DNA of 64,000 nucleotides, taken from assembly GCA_965652395.1 (NCBI GenBank), contig CBFGUW010000018.1, positions 30,070 through 94,069 on the forward strand. Direction: 5' to 3'. Below the pieces are notes generated by a model. The model was not told where the DNA came from. It ran no database searches and saw nothing but the letters and a program-made list of their open reading frames with translations. This document shows, in pieces, positions 50,101 through 59,005 of this stretch. This stretch comes from Saccharospirillum sp965652395 (lineage in GTDB: Bacteria > Pseudomonadota > Gammaproteobacteria > Pseudomonadales > Natronospirillaceae). Within the stretch, counting starts at the first letter, position 1; each line of letters opens with the position of its first letter. Position numbers and translations under genes: made by a program.

Positions 50101-50988
50101 ATGAAGCATGGCAAACGCATTGGGGAAATCGCCGAACTGACCGGCCTTACCGTCCATGCACTGCGCCAATGGCATCGCCGCTACGGCATCGGCCCGACCG
50201 CCGTTAGCCCAGGAGGCCAACGACGTTATACGGAAGGGGATACGGAAAGAATCAAATTGATACAAACATTAAGACACCAGGGCTTCAGTCTGGCCACCCT
50301 AGCCGATTGGCCGGTCCCCAAGCTCAGACAGCATGCCGACCAGGGCAATCGCCGCCTGCTGATTGGCTGGTATGGGCCCTCCTACAGCCGCATTGCGGCG
50401 CAAATGCCGCATGCCGAAGTCATACCCTCTACCAGCTTGGTTGAGTGGCCTTCCGGATTGGATCTCAAAATACTGGAGGTGCCCACGCTCACCGAAGAAG
50501 TCGTACACAGCCTGCCTCCGGGCTCCAACGCCCTTCTGTGGTACGACTTCGCCAACCGCAGGTTGTTGCGTTTATTGGAAGAAAAAGGCTACGAAACCCA
50601 GCGGGGAAGACCTGAAGTGCGATGGTTGCTGGAAAGGCTGGGAACCGGCGCCGCCGGTTTTTCCATCGAGGAGCTCTCGCGGTTGATGGATATTCCCACC
50701 CGAAACGACTGCGAATGCCCCAACCACTTGGCGCGTATACTGAAAGACCTCACTGCTTTCGCGCAGTACAGCCTTGAATGCTCGGTGCACAATACCGACC
50801 AAGCCGACCTGCACCGCAGTCTGTTTGACTCGATTCAGTCGGCTCAGCAAGCGGTGCTGGTCGCCCTACAGAGGGTGGCCATAGCCGATGGCATAGCGCT
50901 GCCGAACCTGTCGGAATCCACTCAATCGGCCCCTCAAATCCGAGCGGCTCGGAAAAAAAGTGCCACAGAGCGGGCGGAACCGGATTGA
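50101..50988 (+). CDS. MerR-family transcription regulator (MlrA/LitR-like, no B12 motif seen)
   Basis: 295 aa from the ATG at 50101, which has GGAG just upstream; a longer reading from 49981 runs across the intergenic repeat. The MerR HTH is GEIAELTGLTVHALRQWHRRYG then SPGGQRRYTEGDTERIKLIQ. Related LitR/CarH proteins have a cobalamin-binding C-half that senses light; here I do not see the ExxxH-DxHxxG motifs, so light sensing is not supported. The middle part (LLIGWYGPSYSRIAAQMP) is of unknown type. Divergent from the sigma gene. Confidence 0.85.
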   Translation: MKHGKRIGEIAELTGLTVHALRQWHRRYGIGPTAVSPGGQRRYTEGDTERIKLIQTLRHQGFSLATLADWPVPKLRQHADQGNRRLLIGWYGPSYSRIAAQMPHAEVIPSTSLVEWPSGLDLKILEVPTLTEEVVHSLPPGSNALLWYDFANRRLLRLLEEKGYETQRGRPEVRWLLERLGTGAAGFSIEELSRLMDIPTRNDCECPNHLARILKDLTAFAQYSLECSVHNTDQADLHRSLFDSIQSAQQAVLVALQRVAIADGIALPNLSESTQSAPQIRAARKKSATERAEPD

Positions 50989-52032
50989 TCAACCTTCGGT
51001 GAACACCCGGTTTTCCTGCTCCTGAACGCGGATGAAGGTGGTTCTCTTACTGAGCTCTTTCAGCTTGGCCGCGCCCACATAGGTGCAGGTGGAGCGGACG
51101 CCACCGAGGATGTCCTTCAACGTGCCCGCCAATGGCCCGCGAGCGGGCACACGCACGGTTTTGCCTTCACTGGCCCGGTAATTCGCCACTCCGCCGTGAT
51201 ACTTCTCCATTGCGGTATCGGAACTCATACCGTAAAAAAGGCGGTACTGGCGGCCGTTTTCCTCCACCGGATGGCCGCCACTTTCATCGTGGCCAGCCAA
51301 CATGCCGCCCAACATGACAAAATCCGCCCCGGCGCCGAACGCCTTCGATACATCCCCCGGACAGGTACAGCCGCCATCGGAAATAACATGGCCGTTGAGA
51401 CCATGAGCGGCATCGGCGCATTCTATAACCGCACTGATTTGAGGGTAGCCAACGCCGGTCTTCACCCGGGTGGTGCACACAGAATCCGGACCGATGCCGA
51501 CCTTGATGATATCCGCTCCGGCGAGCAGCAGCTCTTCCGTCATTTCACCGGTCACCACATTGCCCGCCACAATCACATGGGATGGAAACTCGGCCCGAAC
51601 ACGGGAAACAAAGTCGACAAAGTGCTCGGCATAACCGTTGGCAACGTCAATACAAATGAACATCAGCCGGTCATCGAGCGCGAGGATCTGCTTCAAACGC
51701 TGAAAATCCTCGTCGGACGTACCGGTACTCACCATCACAAGTTGACACAAGGTATCACTCGCCGACCCTAGAAATTTCTGCCAGTCAGCTACACTGTAAT
51801 GCTTGTGGAGGGCCGTCAAAAGATGTTCGTCCGCCATGACACGCGCGGCTTCGAAGGTGCCGACGGTGTCCATATTGGCGGCGATGACTGGCACACCGGT
51901 CCAGCTGCGGTTGGCATTGCGAAAGCGGTAGGTGCGCTCCAGGGAAACTTGGGAGCGGCTTCTCAGGGTTGAGCGTTTGGGGCGGATCATAACGTCCTTG
52001 AACCCCAACTTAATGTCATATTCTACGTGCAT
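50989..52032 (-). CDS. guaC: GMP reductase
   Basis: NADPH-dependent reduction of GMP to IMP in purine salvage. 347 aa. The TIM barrel shows DVMIRPKRSTLRSRSQV, PVIAANMDTVGTF, IDVANGYAEHFVDF, GNVVTGEM and the catalytic cysteine loop GIGPDSVCTTRVKTGVGYPQ. Unlike IMP dehydrogenase it has no CBS domains, and the length matches eukaryote/enterobacterial GuaC. It ends right by the MerR stop. Divergent from ogt. Confidence 0.96.
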   Translation of the reverse strand: MHVEYDIKLGFKDVMIRPKRSTLRSRSQVSLERTYRFRNANRSWTGVPVIAANMDTVGTFEAARVMADEHLLTALHKHYSVADWQKFLGSASDTLCQLVMVSTGTSDEDFQRLKQILALDDRLMFICIDVANGYAEHFVDFVSRVRAEFPSHVIVAGNVVTGEMTEELLLAGADIIKVGIGPDSVCTTRVKTGVGYPQISAVIECADAAHGLNGHVISDGGCTCPGDVSKAFGAGADFVMLGGMLAGHDESGGHPVEENGRQYRLFYGMSSDTAMEKYHGGVANYRASEGKTVRVPARGPLAGTLKDILGGVRSTCTYVGAAKLKELSKRTTFIRVQEQENRVFTEG

Positions 52033-52136
52033 ACTAGTTTACCGGTGCTGTTGTGAGAGACCGGGCGCACAGCATAACAGCGGAACGCAAAACCGCCAGT
52101 GATTTTTTGACCAATCAGTCGACATCGAGGTGTGCC

Positions 52137-52637
52137 ATGACTAACCAAGCAACCGATGTGATCGTATTCACCACTCCCCTGGGGCCGCTCCGCGTCGAAG
52201 CTGTCGGGGGTCGAATCACTCAGGCCGTGTTCTGCGACGAGCCGGAAAAAGACAGCGACGCGCCCATATTGAAAGTAGCAGAAAAGCAGTACCAGCAGTT
52301 TTTCGAGGGTCAGCGGTGCCATTTCCAGCTACCGTTGGCTCCCCGGGGAACCGCCTTTCAACAACGTGTCTGGCTGGCGCTGGACCGGTTGGACTATGCC
52401 CAACTGTGCTCCTATACCGACATCGCCCGCCAACTGGGCAACCCCAAAATGGCACAGGCCGTGGCTCAGGCAACGATAAAAAACCCAATCGCCATCGTGA
52501 TTCCCTGCCACCGGGTGATCAGTCAGGACGGACGGGTCGGCAGTTATGCCTGGGGCACCGAGCGGAAAATCTGGTTGCTGGACCATGAACGGGCGGCCTT
52601 GGGCGAACACCCGGCCAGAGGACGGATTACAGCCTAA
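52137..52637 (+). CDS. ogt: Methylated-DNA--[protein]-cysteine S-methyltransferase
   Basis: Repairs O6-alkylguanine by transferring the alkyl group to its own cysteine. 166 aa from the ATG at 52137 with CGAGG before it; an upstream reading is non-coding. The N-terminal domain and the HTH (YTDIARQLGNPKMAQAVAQA) are normal, and the active site is NPIAIVIPCHRVISQDGRVGSY. No Ada regulatory part is fused, so it is the constitutive Ogt type. Confidence 0.92.
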   Translation: MTNQATDVIVFTTPLGPLRVEAVGGRITQAVFCDEPEKDSDAPILKVAEKQYQQFFEGQRCHFQLPLAPRGTAFQQRVWLALDRLDYAQLCSYTDIARQLGNPKMAQAVAQATIKNPIAIVIPCHRVISQDGRVGSYAWGTERKIWLLDHERAALGEHPARGRITA

Positions 52638-52753
52638 GCAAGCCGCCTCATAACGAAGCGACACCCCTCTGTCATTTTCCTGACCGCCTGATTAGACTCG
52701 GGCGGATTATTCAGTGCGGTCGCCATCAACACGACCGACTTCGGAGTTCCCCC

Positions 52754-53875
52754 ATGAAAACCACCCGTATTCCGTTACCCGCCCCGGCACCAGGGTATGA
52801 CCGCCACCTGCTGGTGCATGAGTTTGGATCTGGCGGGCACAAAGCTTATCTGCAAGCGGGCCTGCATGCCGACGAATGGCCCGGCCTTCTGACGCTTCAG
52901 CACCTTTTGGAACGCTTGATCAAATTAGAAGCCCAGGGCCGAGTCCTGCAGCAGATCACCCTCGTCCCTTTTGCCAACCCGCTTGGTATGAGCCAACGAC
53001 TGTTCGGCAAATTACCGGGTCGATTCGACACGGTTACCGGCCGGAACTTCAATCGCGGCATGGCTGTCAGCGCCGCGGACTTGATCGACCGGGTCGAACA
53101 CCTCCTGAGCCATGACGCCACCGCCAATGACCATCAGGTGCGCACAGCGTTACGGGCTCTGGTGGAGGAACGACGCCCCAATTACGAAATCGAATGGTTA
53201 CACCAGGCCCTGTTGTCCCAATCCATTGATGCCACTCTGATGCTGGATCTGCATTGCGACGACGACTCCCTGCCCCACCTGTTTTACGGTCAGCACCAGA
53301 AAGACCAGGGCCAACGTCTCGCCGACTGCATGGGCTTCCCCATCCGTCTGGAAGAGGATGTACGCGGAACTGTCGCCTTCGACGGCACCCACACCCAGCC
53401 CTGGATCAGAGTGGCCGAAGCCACCGAAAAACCCTTCGACCGCCCCTGTTTCGCGGCGACGCTGGAACTGCGGGGGCAAAAAGACGTTCGGGATGAGCTT
53501 GCCGAAGGGGATGCAGAGGGCATCCTGGCGTTTTTAGAAGATCAGGGATTTGTGAAGGACAGCGGCGCCAAACCTCAACCGCAATCATTACCGTCGAGAA
53601 CGGTGGGAGTCGATCAGGTCAAGGTGGTTCCGGCAACCGCAAACGGGCTGGTTACTTACCGCCAGGAACTGGGTACTCACCTCAACAAAGGGGATCATTT
53701 GGCGGATATCGTGCTGTTGGATGCGGGCAAACCGGAACGCCTGCCTATTGAGGCACCAACCAGTGGCCTGTTCTTCAGCCGCACCAAGAACTATCTAGTC
53801 TATCCGGGCGCCGCCCTCGGCATGATCGCCAGCGATGAGCGACACATCGAGCCAGGCCAGCAACTGAGTTTCTGA
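52754..53875 (+). CDS. Succinylglutamate desuccinylase/aspartoacylase-family M14-like hydrolase
   Basis: 373 aa. The zinc site is AGLHADEWPG (His, Glu) with the third ligand in LMLDLHCDDDSLPHLFYG; ELRGQKDV is the later motif. The family removes acyl or amino groups from amino-acid conjugates or peptides. No astA-D genes are near, so arginine catabolism is not implied. The C-terminal domain (KVVPATANGLVTYRQELG) is the lipoyl-like cap of the AstE/AspA fold. CGGAG lies before the start. Single gene. Confidence 0.85.
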   Translation: MKTTRIPLPAPAPGYDRHLLVHEFGSGGHKAYLQAGLHADEWPGLLTLQHLLERLIKLEAQGRVLQQITLVPFANPLGMSQRLFGKLPGRFDTVTGRNFNRGMAVSAADLIDRVEHLLSHDATANDHQVRTALRALVEERRPNYEIEWLHQALLSQSIDATLMLDLHCDDDSLPHLFYGQHQKDQGQRLADCMGFPIRLEEDVRGTVAFDGTHTQPWIRVAEATEKPFDRPCFAATLELRGQKDVRDELAEGDAEGILAFLEDQGFVKDSGAKPQPQSLPSRTVGVDQVKVVPATANGLVTYRQELGTHLNKGDHLADIVLLDAGKPERLPIEAPTSGLFFSRTKNYLVYPGAALGMIASDERHIEPGQQLSF

Positions 53876-53887
53876 CACTCCGACAAA

Positions 53888-53926
53888 GAGACGGAAGATA
53901 GCATCTCCCGTCTCCCATCAAGCATT
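53888..53926. repeat. Family B repeat copy between convergent genes
   Basis: GAGACGGAAGAT (53888-53899) pairs with ATCTCCCGTCTC (53903-53914), 11 of 12 bp, with an AGC loop, followed by CCATCAAGCATTC as in the other copies. It sits between the stop at 53875 and the ferredoxin end at 53939, so it can terminate both. Confidence 0.65.
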
Positions 53927-53938
53927 CAGCCAATCAAA

Positions 53939-54193
53939 TCAAGCCTGAGCCGCCATAATGCGCTCGTACTTATCCATCAACTGAGCTTCGTTTTCCACGT
54001 GATTGGGATCCTTGGGGATGCAGTCCACCGGGCACACCTGCTGGCACTGTGGCTCGTCATAATGACCCACACACTCCGTGCACAGGGTGGGATCGATCTC
54101 GTAGATTTCCTCGCCCTCGGATATCGCATCGTTGGGACACTCGGGTTCGCACACATCACAATTGATGCATTCGTCGGTGATATAGAGTGCCAT
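53939..54193 (-). CDS. YfhL-type 2[4Fe-4S] ferredoxin
   Basis: Small electron carrier, 84 aa. Two cluster motifs: CINCDVCEPECP and CTECVGHYDEPQCQQVCPVDC, where the second has the longer insert typical of the Allochromatium/YfhL type. GAGG lies before the start. It is next to coaD, as often in Pseudomonas. Partner enzymes are unknown. Confidence 0.93.
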   Translation of the reverse strand: MALYITDECINCDVCEPECPNDAISEGEEIYEIDPTLCTECVGHYDEPQCQQVCPVDCIPKDPNHVENEAQLMDKYERIMAAQA

Positions 54194-54241
54194 CGGGCTG
54201 TCCTCACATCTTATTTCAAAAAACGGTGACGGCTGAGTCGC

Positions 54242-54739
54242 TCAGCCTTTGGCCTGCTGTTGATTGTAAATCTCAGCCAGCGCCTTTTGTACGATGGGAT
54301 GAACCATTTTTGTGACATCACCGTTCAGCAGGGCGATTTCACGTACAAAAGTGGACGATATGAAGGAATATTGCTCCGAGGGGGTTAAAAACAAGCTCTC
54401 GACATCCGGTGCCAGCACGCGATTCATGTTTGCTAGCTGGAACTCGTATTCGAAATCGCTCACCACTCGCAAGCCGCGCAGGATGGTATGAGCACCCTTG
54501 GTGCGGGCAAAATCGACCAGGAGATTGTGAAACCCCTCCACTTCCACATTGCCCATGCCCTTCGTGACTTCCTGGGCCATGGCAACCCGTTTTTCCAAAC
54601 TGAATAGAGGCTGCTTCTTGGGGCTGGCCGCCACCGCGACAATCACCTTGTCGAACTGACGCAACGCTCGCTCGATCAGATCCATGTGCCCATAGGTAAT
54701 GGGGTCAAACGTTCCTGGGTAGACAACAGTACGGGCCAT
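54242..54739 (-). CDS. coaD: Pantetheine-phosphate adenylyltransferase
   Basis: Makes dephospho-CoA from 4'-phosphopantetheine; step after the pan genes at 5-7 kb. 165 aa. YPGTFDPITYGHMDLIERA carries the TxGH nucleotidyltransferase motif, and ISSTFVREIALLNGDV the ISSxxxR motif. GGGGAG before the start. Hexameric cytoplasmic enzyme. Confidence 0.97.
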   Translation of the reverse strand: MARTVVYPGTFDPITYGHMDLIERALRQFDKVIVAVAASPKKQPLFSLEKRVAMAQEVTKGMGNVEVEGFHNLLVDFARTKGAHTILRGLRVVSDFEYEFQLANMNRVLAPDVESLFLTPSEQYSFISSTFVREIALLNGDVTKMVHPIVQKALAEIYNQQQAKG

Positions 54740-54805
54740 GCGGGGCTCCCCGGTTTCAGACGCCGGCGAATGTTACCTCAGCCGAACCAACGGTACAAAC
54801 CGCCC

Positions 54806-56212
54806 TTAGCGAACGAAAACCCATTTGATAAGCCGATGAACCCAGCGGTCGTAGGGCGGATAAGCCAACTTGAGCGAGCTGAAACGCTGCTTGCCAACCA
54901 CAGGCTTCAACTTTGAAAAGGTATTGAAGCCATCATGACCGTGATAATGCCCCATTCCGCTGTGGCCGACGCCCCCGAACGGCAGGTTGTCGAGCGCCAC
55001 ATGGAAGAGCGCATCGTTGAACACCAGGCCACCGCTGTGGGTGCCCTCGGTATAGCGTCGACGCAGCGATTTATCGTACCCGAACACATACAGCGCCAGC
55101 GGGCGGGGACGGGCGTTGATAAACGCCAGCGCCTCTTCCGGTGAGTCATAGGGCAATACCGGCAGAATGGGCCCGAAGATCTCTTCCTGCATCAGCTCGG
55201 TACTGGGGTTAAGGTCTGTCACCAGAACGGGAGGCATTCGCTTGCCCTGCGCTTCGCTTTTGGGTGGATCAGCGCTCCAATGCAATTTGGCTCCCTGCTG
55301 CTCGGCCTGCTGTAGATAGCCAAGCAATCGACTGTGCTGGCGGTCATTGATAATGGCCGAATAATGGGGGTTGTTCAGCACATCCTCGTACTGGCGCCGC
55401 ACCTCCAACAGGAAGTAATTCACGAAATCTTCCACCCGTTCCGACGGACAAAGCACGTAATCCGGCGCGACACAGGTTTGACCGGCGTTCAGGCATTTCG
55501 CGAATACCAAGCGCTCCGCCGCCTCCCGAATGGGAATGCTGCGGTCGATCACGACCGGGCTTTTACCTCCCAATTCCAAGGTCACCGGGGTCAGATTTCT
55601 AGCCGCAGCCGCCATGATATGGCGGCCAACGGCCGTGGACCCGGTAAACAACAGATGATCGAACGGCAACTCGGAAAACGCCTGGGCCGTTTCGACTTCA
55701 CCATTGATTACGGCCAAAACCGAGGCATCGAACCGCTCGCCGACCAACCGGGCGAAGAGTTCGCCGAACGTCGGCGTATACTCCGAAATCTTGACCATGC
55801 AATGGTTACCCGCCGCCAGAGCCGATATCAAAGGGCCAACCGACAGATACAGCGCATAGTTCCAGGGCACCAGAATACCGACGACGCCCAGCGGCTGGGC
55901 CTCCACCCGACCCCAGGCGGGCTGAAACAGTAACGGCATCAGCCGACGCTTCGGCTTCATCCAGCGCTTGAGTTTTCTCAAAGCGTGATTGATGCCCATG
56001 ATGGAGGGCAATATTTCAGCATTCAGGGTTTCATGCGGGGAACGACCGCCGAAGTCCTTATCCAACGCACTGGCAATGGCCTCCTGGTTTTCCAGGATCA
56101 GCGCCTTGAGCTCGCGCAGTCGCCGACGGCGCTCACTCAAGTCAGGGTAAGGATGCTTCTGGTAGGCCTGTTTTTGGCTTTCGAACAGTGGTTTCAGCGA
56201 ATCCGGTGTCAT
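54806..56212 (-). CDS. Aldehyde dehydrogenase (coniferyl-aldehyde-dehydrogenase-like)
   Basis: 468 aa NAD(P)-dependent aldehyde dehydrogenase. LLFTGSTAVGRHIMAAAARN is the Rossmann loop, VTLELGGKSPVVID the Glu site, and NAGQTCVAPDYVLCP the catalytic Cys. The hydrophobic-basic C-terminus (YDRWVHRLIKWVFVR) suits a membrane-associated form, as in class 3-type ALDHs. The subgroup resembles coniferyl aldehyde dehydrogenase but acts on many aldehydes. GGAGG lies before the start. A TetR-type palindrome lies 38-50 bp upstream. Confidence 0.88.
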   Translation of the reverse strand: MTPDSLKPLFESQKQAYQKHPYPDLSERRRRLRELKALILENQEAIASALDKDFGGRSPHETLNAEILPSIMGINHALRKLKRWMKPKRRLMPLLFQPAWGRVEAQPLGVVGILVPWNYALYLSVGPLISALAAGNHCMVKISEYTPTFGELFARLVGERFDASVLAVINGEVETAQAFSELPFDHLLFTGSTAVGRHIMAAAARNLTPVTLELGGKSPVVIDRSIPIREAAERLVFAKCLNAGQTCVAPDYVLCPSERVEDFVNYFLLEVRRQYEDVLNNPHYSAIINDRQHSRLLGYLQQAEQQGAKLHWSADPPKSEAQGKRMPPVLVTDLNPSTELMQEEIFGPILPVLPYDSPEEALAFINARPRPLALYVFGYDKSLRRRYTEGTHSGGLVFNDALFHVALDNLPFGGVGHSGMGHYHGHDGFNTFSKLKPVVGKQRFSSLKLAYPPYDRWVHRLIKWVFVR

Positions 56213-56249
56213 AGCGCCCTCCTAGGTCATAGGCACTCTAAGAATTTAC

Positions 56250-56262
56250 TGACCAACGGTCA
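56250..56262. promoter_or_regulatory. TetR-type palindrome upstream of the aldehyde dehydrogenase
   Basis: TGACC-AAC-GGTCA is a perfect 13-base palindrome within TTACTGACCAACGGTCAATT, 38-50 bp from the ATG at 56212. Such GACC/GGTC palindromes are common TetR-family operators. No tetR gene is adjacent. Confidence 0.5.
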
Positions 56263-56343
56263 ATTAGGCTTGAAGCCAACCACCAAATTCATGAATGAAC
56301 CGAGATAATCCACCCTCAGGAATTAAAATCTGTGATTAAACTT

Positions 56344-56961
56344 TCACATCCCCAGGGCTCTCGCGCGGAACAATCTCTGAATGACATCCCCCGAGGCCTT
56401 CTCTTTTTCCAATCGCCAATTCACGGGAAAATCCAGTGCTTTGTCACGAGGAGCTTCCACGTAAACAAAAGCGCCGGGTTTCAGGCAGGCTGTTACCTCT
56501 AAAGCCTCGAACGTCGCCTGCCAGAGGTCGGCCGCGAAAGGCGGGTCAACAAAAACCCCATCGAAAGCTTTTTCCTCGGCAGCCTTAAGCCACAGGAGGG
56601 CATCGCCACGATGCACCTTGCCTGAACATCCCAGCACCTCTACCGCTTCTTGCAGCGAGACCACGGCCTTCGGATGCTGCTCCACCAGCCAAACCTCGCT
56701 CGCCCCGCGAGAGGCCGCCTCCAACCCCAAAGCGCCGGTCCCGGCAAACAAGTCGGCCACGGTGGCTCCCGTGAGCTCGAACTGAAGCCAATTGAACAAT
56801 GTCTCACGCTGGCGGTCTCCGGTGGGTCTCAACCCCTCAATATCGGCGATGGGCAATCGACGCCCCCGATAATCGCCTCCGATCAACCGCAGAGTTCCCG
56901 CCCCACCCGGGCGTCGTGGAGAGGGGGTTCGAACACGGGAAGATGGTCGTTGTTTGGGCAT
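56344..56961 (-). CDS. rsmD: 16S rRNA (guanine-966-N2)-methyltransferase
   Basis: Methylates G966 of 16S rRNA. 205 aa. LRLIGGDYRGRRLPI opens the fold; DLFAGTGALGLEAASRGASEVWLVE is the SAM site and FVDPPF the catalytic motif. An extra basic N-terminus (PKQRPSSRVRTPSPRRP) is longer than in E. coli. It begins directly after the stop of the next upstream gene (TGA-ATG), and ftsY is divergent, as in E. coli. Confidence 0.95.
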   Translation of the reverse strand: MPKQRPSSRVRTPSPRRPGGAGTLRLIGGDYRGRRLPIADIEGLRPTGDRQRETLFNWLQFELTGATVADLFAGTGALGLEAASRGASEVWLVEQHPKAVVSLQEAVEVLGCSGKVHRGDALLWLKAAEEKAFDGVFVDPPFAADLWQATFEALEVTACLKPGAFVYVEAPRDKALDFPVNWRLEKEKASGDVIQRLFRARALGM

Positions 56962-57846
56962 TCACAATTCACTTAAGGTTCGTTCACGTTGTTGATCAAC
57001 ATCAGCCAAGGTGACGGATGCCAACCGTTGCGGCTGTTTCAGCAAAAAGTCCAGCGGCAGATCATAGACGGCCGTGGTGACCAGATAACGATGGATCTGC
57101 TCACCGCCCCGATCTCGATTCAGCGCGGAGGTTTGATACGCCTCCAGTACCGGGGCAAGCTCGGCTTCGGTCACCGGAACCAACACCTCGGGCGACAGGG
57201 TCTGGTTAATCAGCACTTCGCTGGTACGCGCGCGGTGGTCCCAGCGCACCTCCGGCTCATAGCCGCTCAACCGCTGTTGCAGCACTCCAATCCAGAGCAG
57301 AAACGCCAACTGACGCTCCGACCCCATAGGCGGGGAACTCAGCCGGGTAAGCGCCGGGACCGATTCCACCTGATTTTCCGCCCCGGTCCCCGACAGTGTA
57401 TCAAGTAATCGACGGGTCTCGGCCAGGCACGCCGGGCTCAAAGGACCGGAAAGAACCACGGCACGATCCTGTCCATCCGGCAACCAGTCCCGCAAAAACT
57501 CGATGCTCGTGACCAAAGCTTCCTCACTGGCAGGATTGACGACCGTCACCAGGAAACGACCGCCTTGCTGCGAAGTCCTGATCGCATTGGATGATTGAAG
57601 CGCGACAGCCTCGGCCGGGATGCGGTTCTGAATCACTGTTAAGCGCAACACAGAGCTTCCGGGGAGATCGACAGTCCACAACCCCTCGTCACGGCGGAAT
57701 TCGATTTCATCCAGCGACCAATGGGTGGCTGCCTCCTCCGCAGACGGGGGCTCTTCCGGCTCCGGTCCCAGTTGATTAAGCACGAATATCAACGGAATGG
57801 TGATATAGATGATGATCCACAATGTACGACGATTGAAATGAAACAT
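56962..57846 (-). CDS. Membrane-anchored protein, possibly degenerate M16-like
   Basis: 294 aa with one N-terminal membrane segment (LWIIIYITIPLIFVLNQL). No zinc motif HxxEH is present. The C-terminal words VYDLPLDFLLKQPQRLASVTLADVDQQ resemble the end of M16 peptidases, which occur as a pair between rsmD and ftsY in Pseudomonas. So it may be a shrunken, inactive M16 relative. It is coupled to rsmD. Function unknown. Confidence 0.55.
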   Translation of the reverse strand: MFHFNRRTLWIIIYITIPLIFVLNQLGPEPEEPPSAEEAATHWSLDEIEFRRDEGLWTVDLPGSSVLRLTVIQNRIPAEAVALQSSNAIRTSQQGGRFLVTVVNPASEEALVTSIEFLRDWLPDGQDRAVVLSGPLSPACLAETRRLLDTLSGTGAENQVESVPALTRLSSPPMGSERQLAFLLWIGVLQQRLSGYEPEVRWDHRARTSEVLINQTLSPEVLVPVTEAELAPVLEAYQTSALNRDRGGEQIHRYLVTTAVYDLPLDFLLKQPQRLASVTLADVDQQRERTLSEL

Positions 57847-58012
57847 AGTTGTTTACCGGTATGAAGCCCCCAATGTACCGGAGCGCTGGCAGAACCGCCA
57901 TCCTCACCCTGCCGCGATAAGTCTTTGGCTGACCCGGCCAATTTGCTAGCATACGCCGGTTCAACGTTTTAACTCCCTTTCTAACACCACAACACAGGCA
58001 CCGACCAATACC

Positions 58013-59005
58013 ATGCTGGGCTTTGGCAAGAAAAAATCCAAGACCGATGCGGATAACGCTCCTGCGACCGAGGAAAAAACATCCTGGTTTAACCGCGTTC
58101 GGCAAGGTCTGGGGCGAACCCGGGCCAACTTTACCGAAGGTGTGGCTTCCGTCTTCCTCGGTAAGAAAAGCATTGATGACGACCTGTTGGAAGAGCTCGA
58201 AACTCAACTGCTGACGGCCGATGTCGGCATCGACGCCACCCAGGCCATCCTGGATGAACTGGTCGACCGGGTCGGTCGCAAGGAACTCAAAGACGGCGAC
58301 GCCCTCTTCCAGGCATTGCGCGATACCTTGGTACATCAACTCCAACCGGTGGAGGCTCCGCTGGCCCTGGATGGCGGTCCAAAACCTTATGTCATTCTGG
58401 TGGTCGGCGTGAACGGTGTCGGGAAAACCACAACCATAGGCAAACTGACGAAAAAACTTCAGGCTGAGGGTCGCTCCGTCATTCTGGCTGCGGGGGATAC
58501 TTTCCGCGCGGCTGCCGTGGAGCAGTTGCAAACCTGGGGCGAGCGCAACCAAGTACCTGTCATCGCCCAGCATACCGGAGCCGACAGCGCTTCAGTGGTC
58601 TTCGATGCGGTGCAGGCCGCACAATCCCGAGGGGTCGATGTCGTGATCGCCGATACCGCCGGTCGCCTGCACAACAAAGACAACCTCATGAACGAGCTGG
58701 CCAAGGTCGTGCGCGTTATGAAAAAGCTGGACGAGAGCGCCCCTCACGAAGTGTTGCTCGTGCTCGACGCCGGTACCGGTCAAAACGCCATCAGCCAGGC
58801 CCAGGCCTTTACCGATGCCGTCAACCTTACCGGCCTCGCCCTGACCAAACTGGATGGAACGGCCAAAGGTGGTGTTATTTTCGCATTGGCCAAGAAGCTG
58901 GGTTTACCTGTCCGGTTTATCGGGGTTGGTGAACAAGTGGACGACCTGCGTCCCTTTACCGCTGAAGATTTTGTCGACGCTCTGCTGGATACCCGCAAGG
59001 AATGA
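58013..59005 (+). CDS. ftsY: Signal recognition particle receptor FtsY
   Basis: GTPase that docks SRP-ribosome complexes at the membrane. 330 aa. The acidic A-domain is short; the N domain holds DDDLLEELETQLLTADVG. G motifs: GVNGVGKTTTIGKL, DTFRAAAVEQL, DTAGRLHNK, TKLDGTAKGG. Its end overlaps the ftsE start as ATGA. First gene of the ftsYEX block. Confidence 0.97.
   Translation: MLGFGKKKSKTDADNAPATEEKTSWFNRVRQGLGRTRANFTEGVASVFLGKKSIDDDLLEELETQLLTADVGIDATQAILDELVDRVGRKELKDGDALFQALRDTLVHQLQPVEAPLALDGGPKPYVILVVGVNGVGKTTTIGKLTKKLQAEGRSVILAAGDTFRAAAVEQLQTWGERNQVPVIAQHTGADSASVVFDAVQAAQSRGVDVVIADTAGRLHNKDNLMNELAKVVRVMKKLDESAPHEVLLVLDAGTGQNAISQAQAFTDAVNLTGLALTKLDGTAKGGVIFALAKKLGLPVRFIGVGEQVDDLRPFTAEDFVDALLDTRKE

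Noticed and set aside
50101..50988. Light-sensing B12-dependent LitR/CarH
   Set aside because: The HTH fits that group, but cobalamin-binding motifs are not visible in the C-half.
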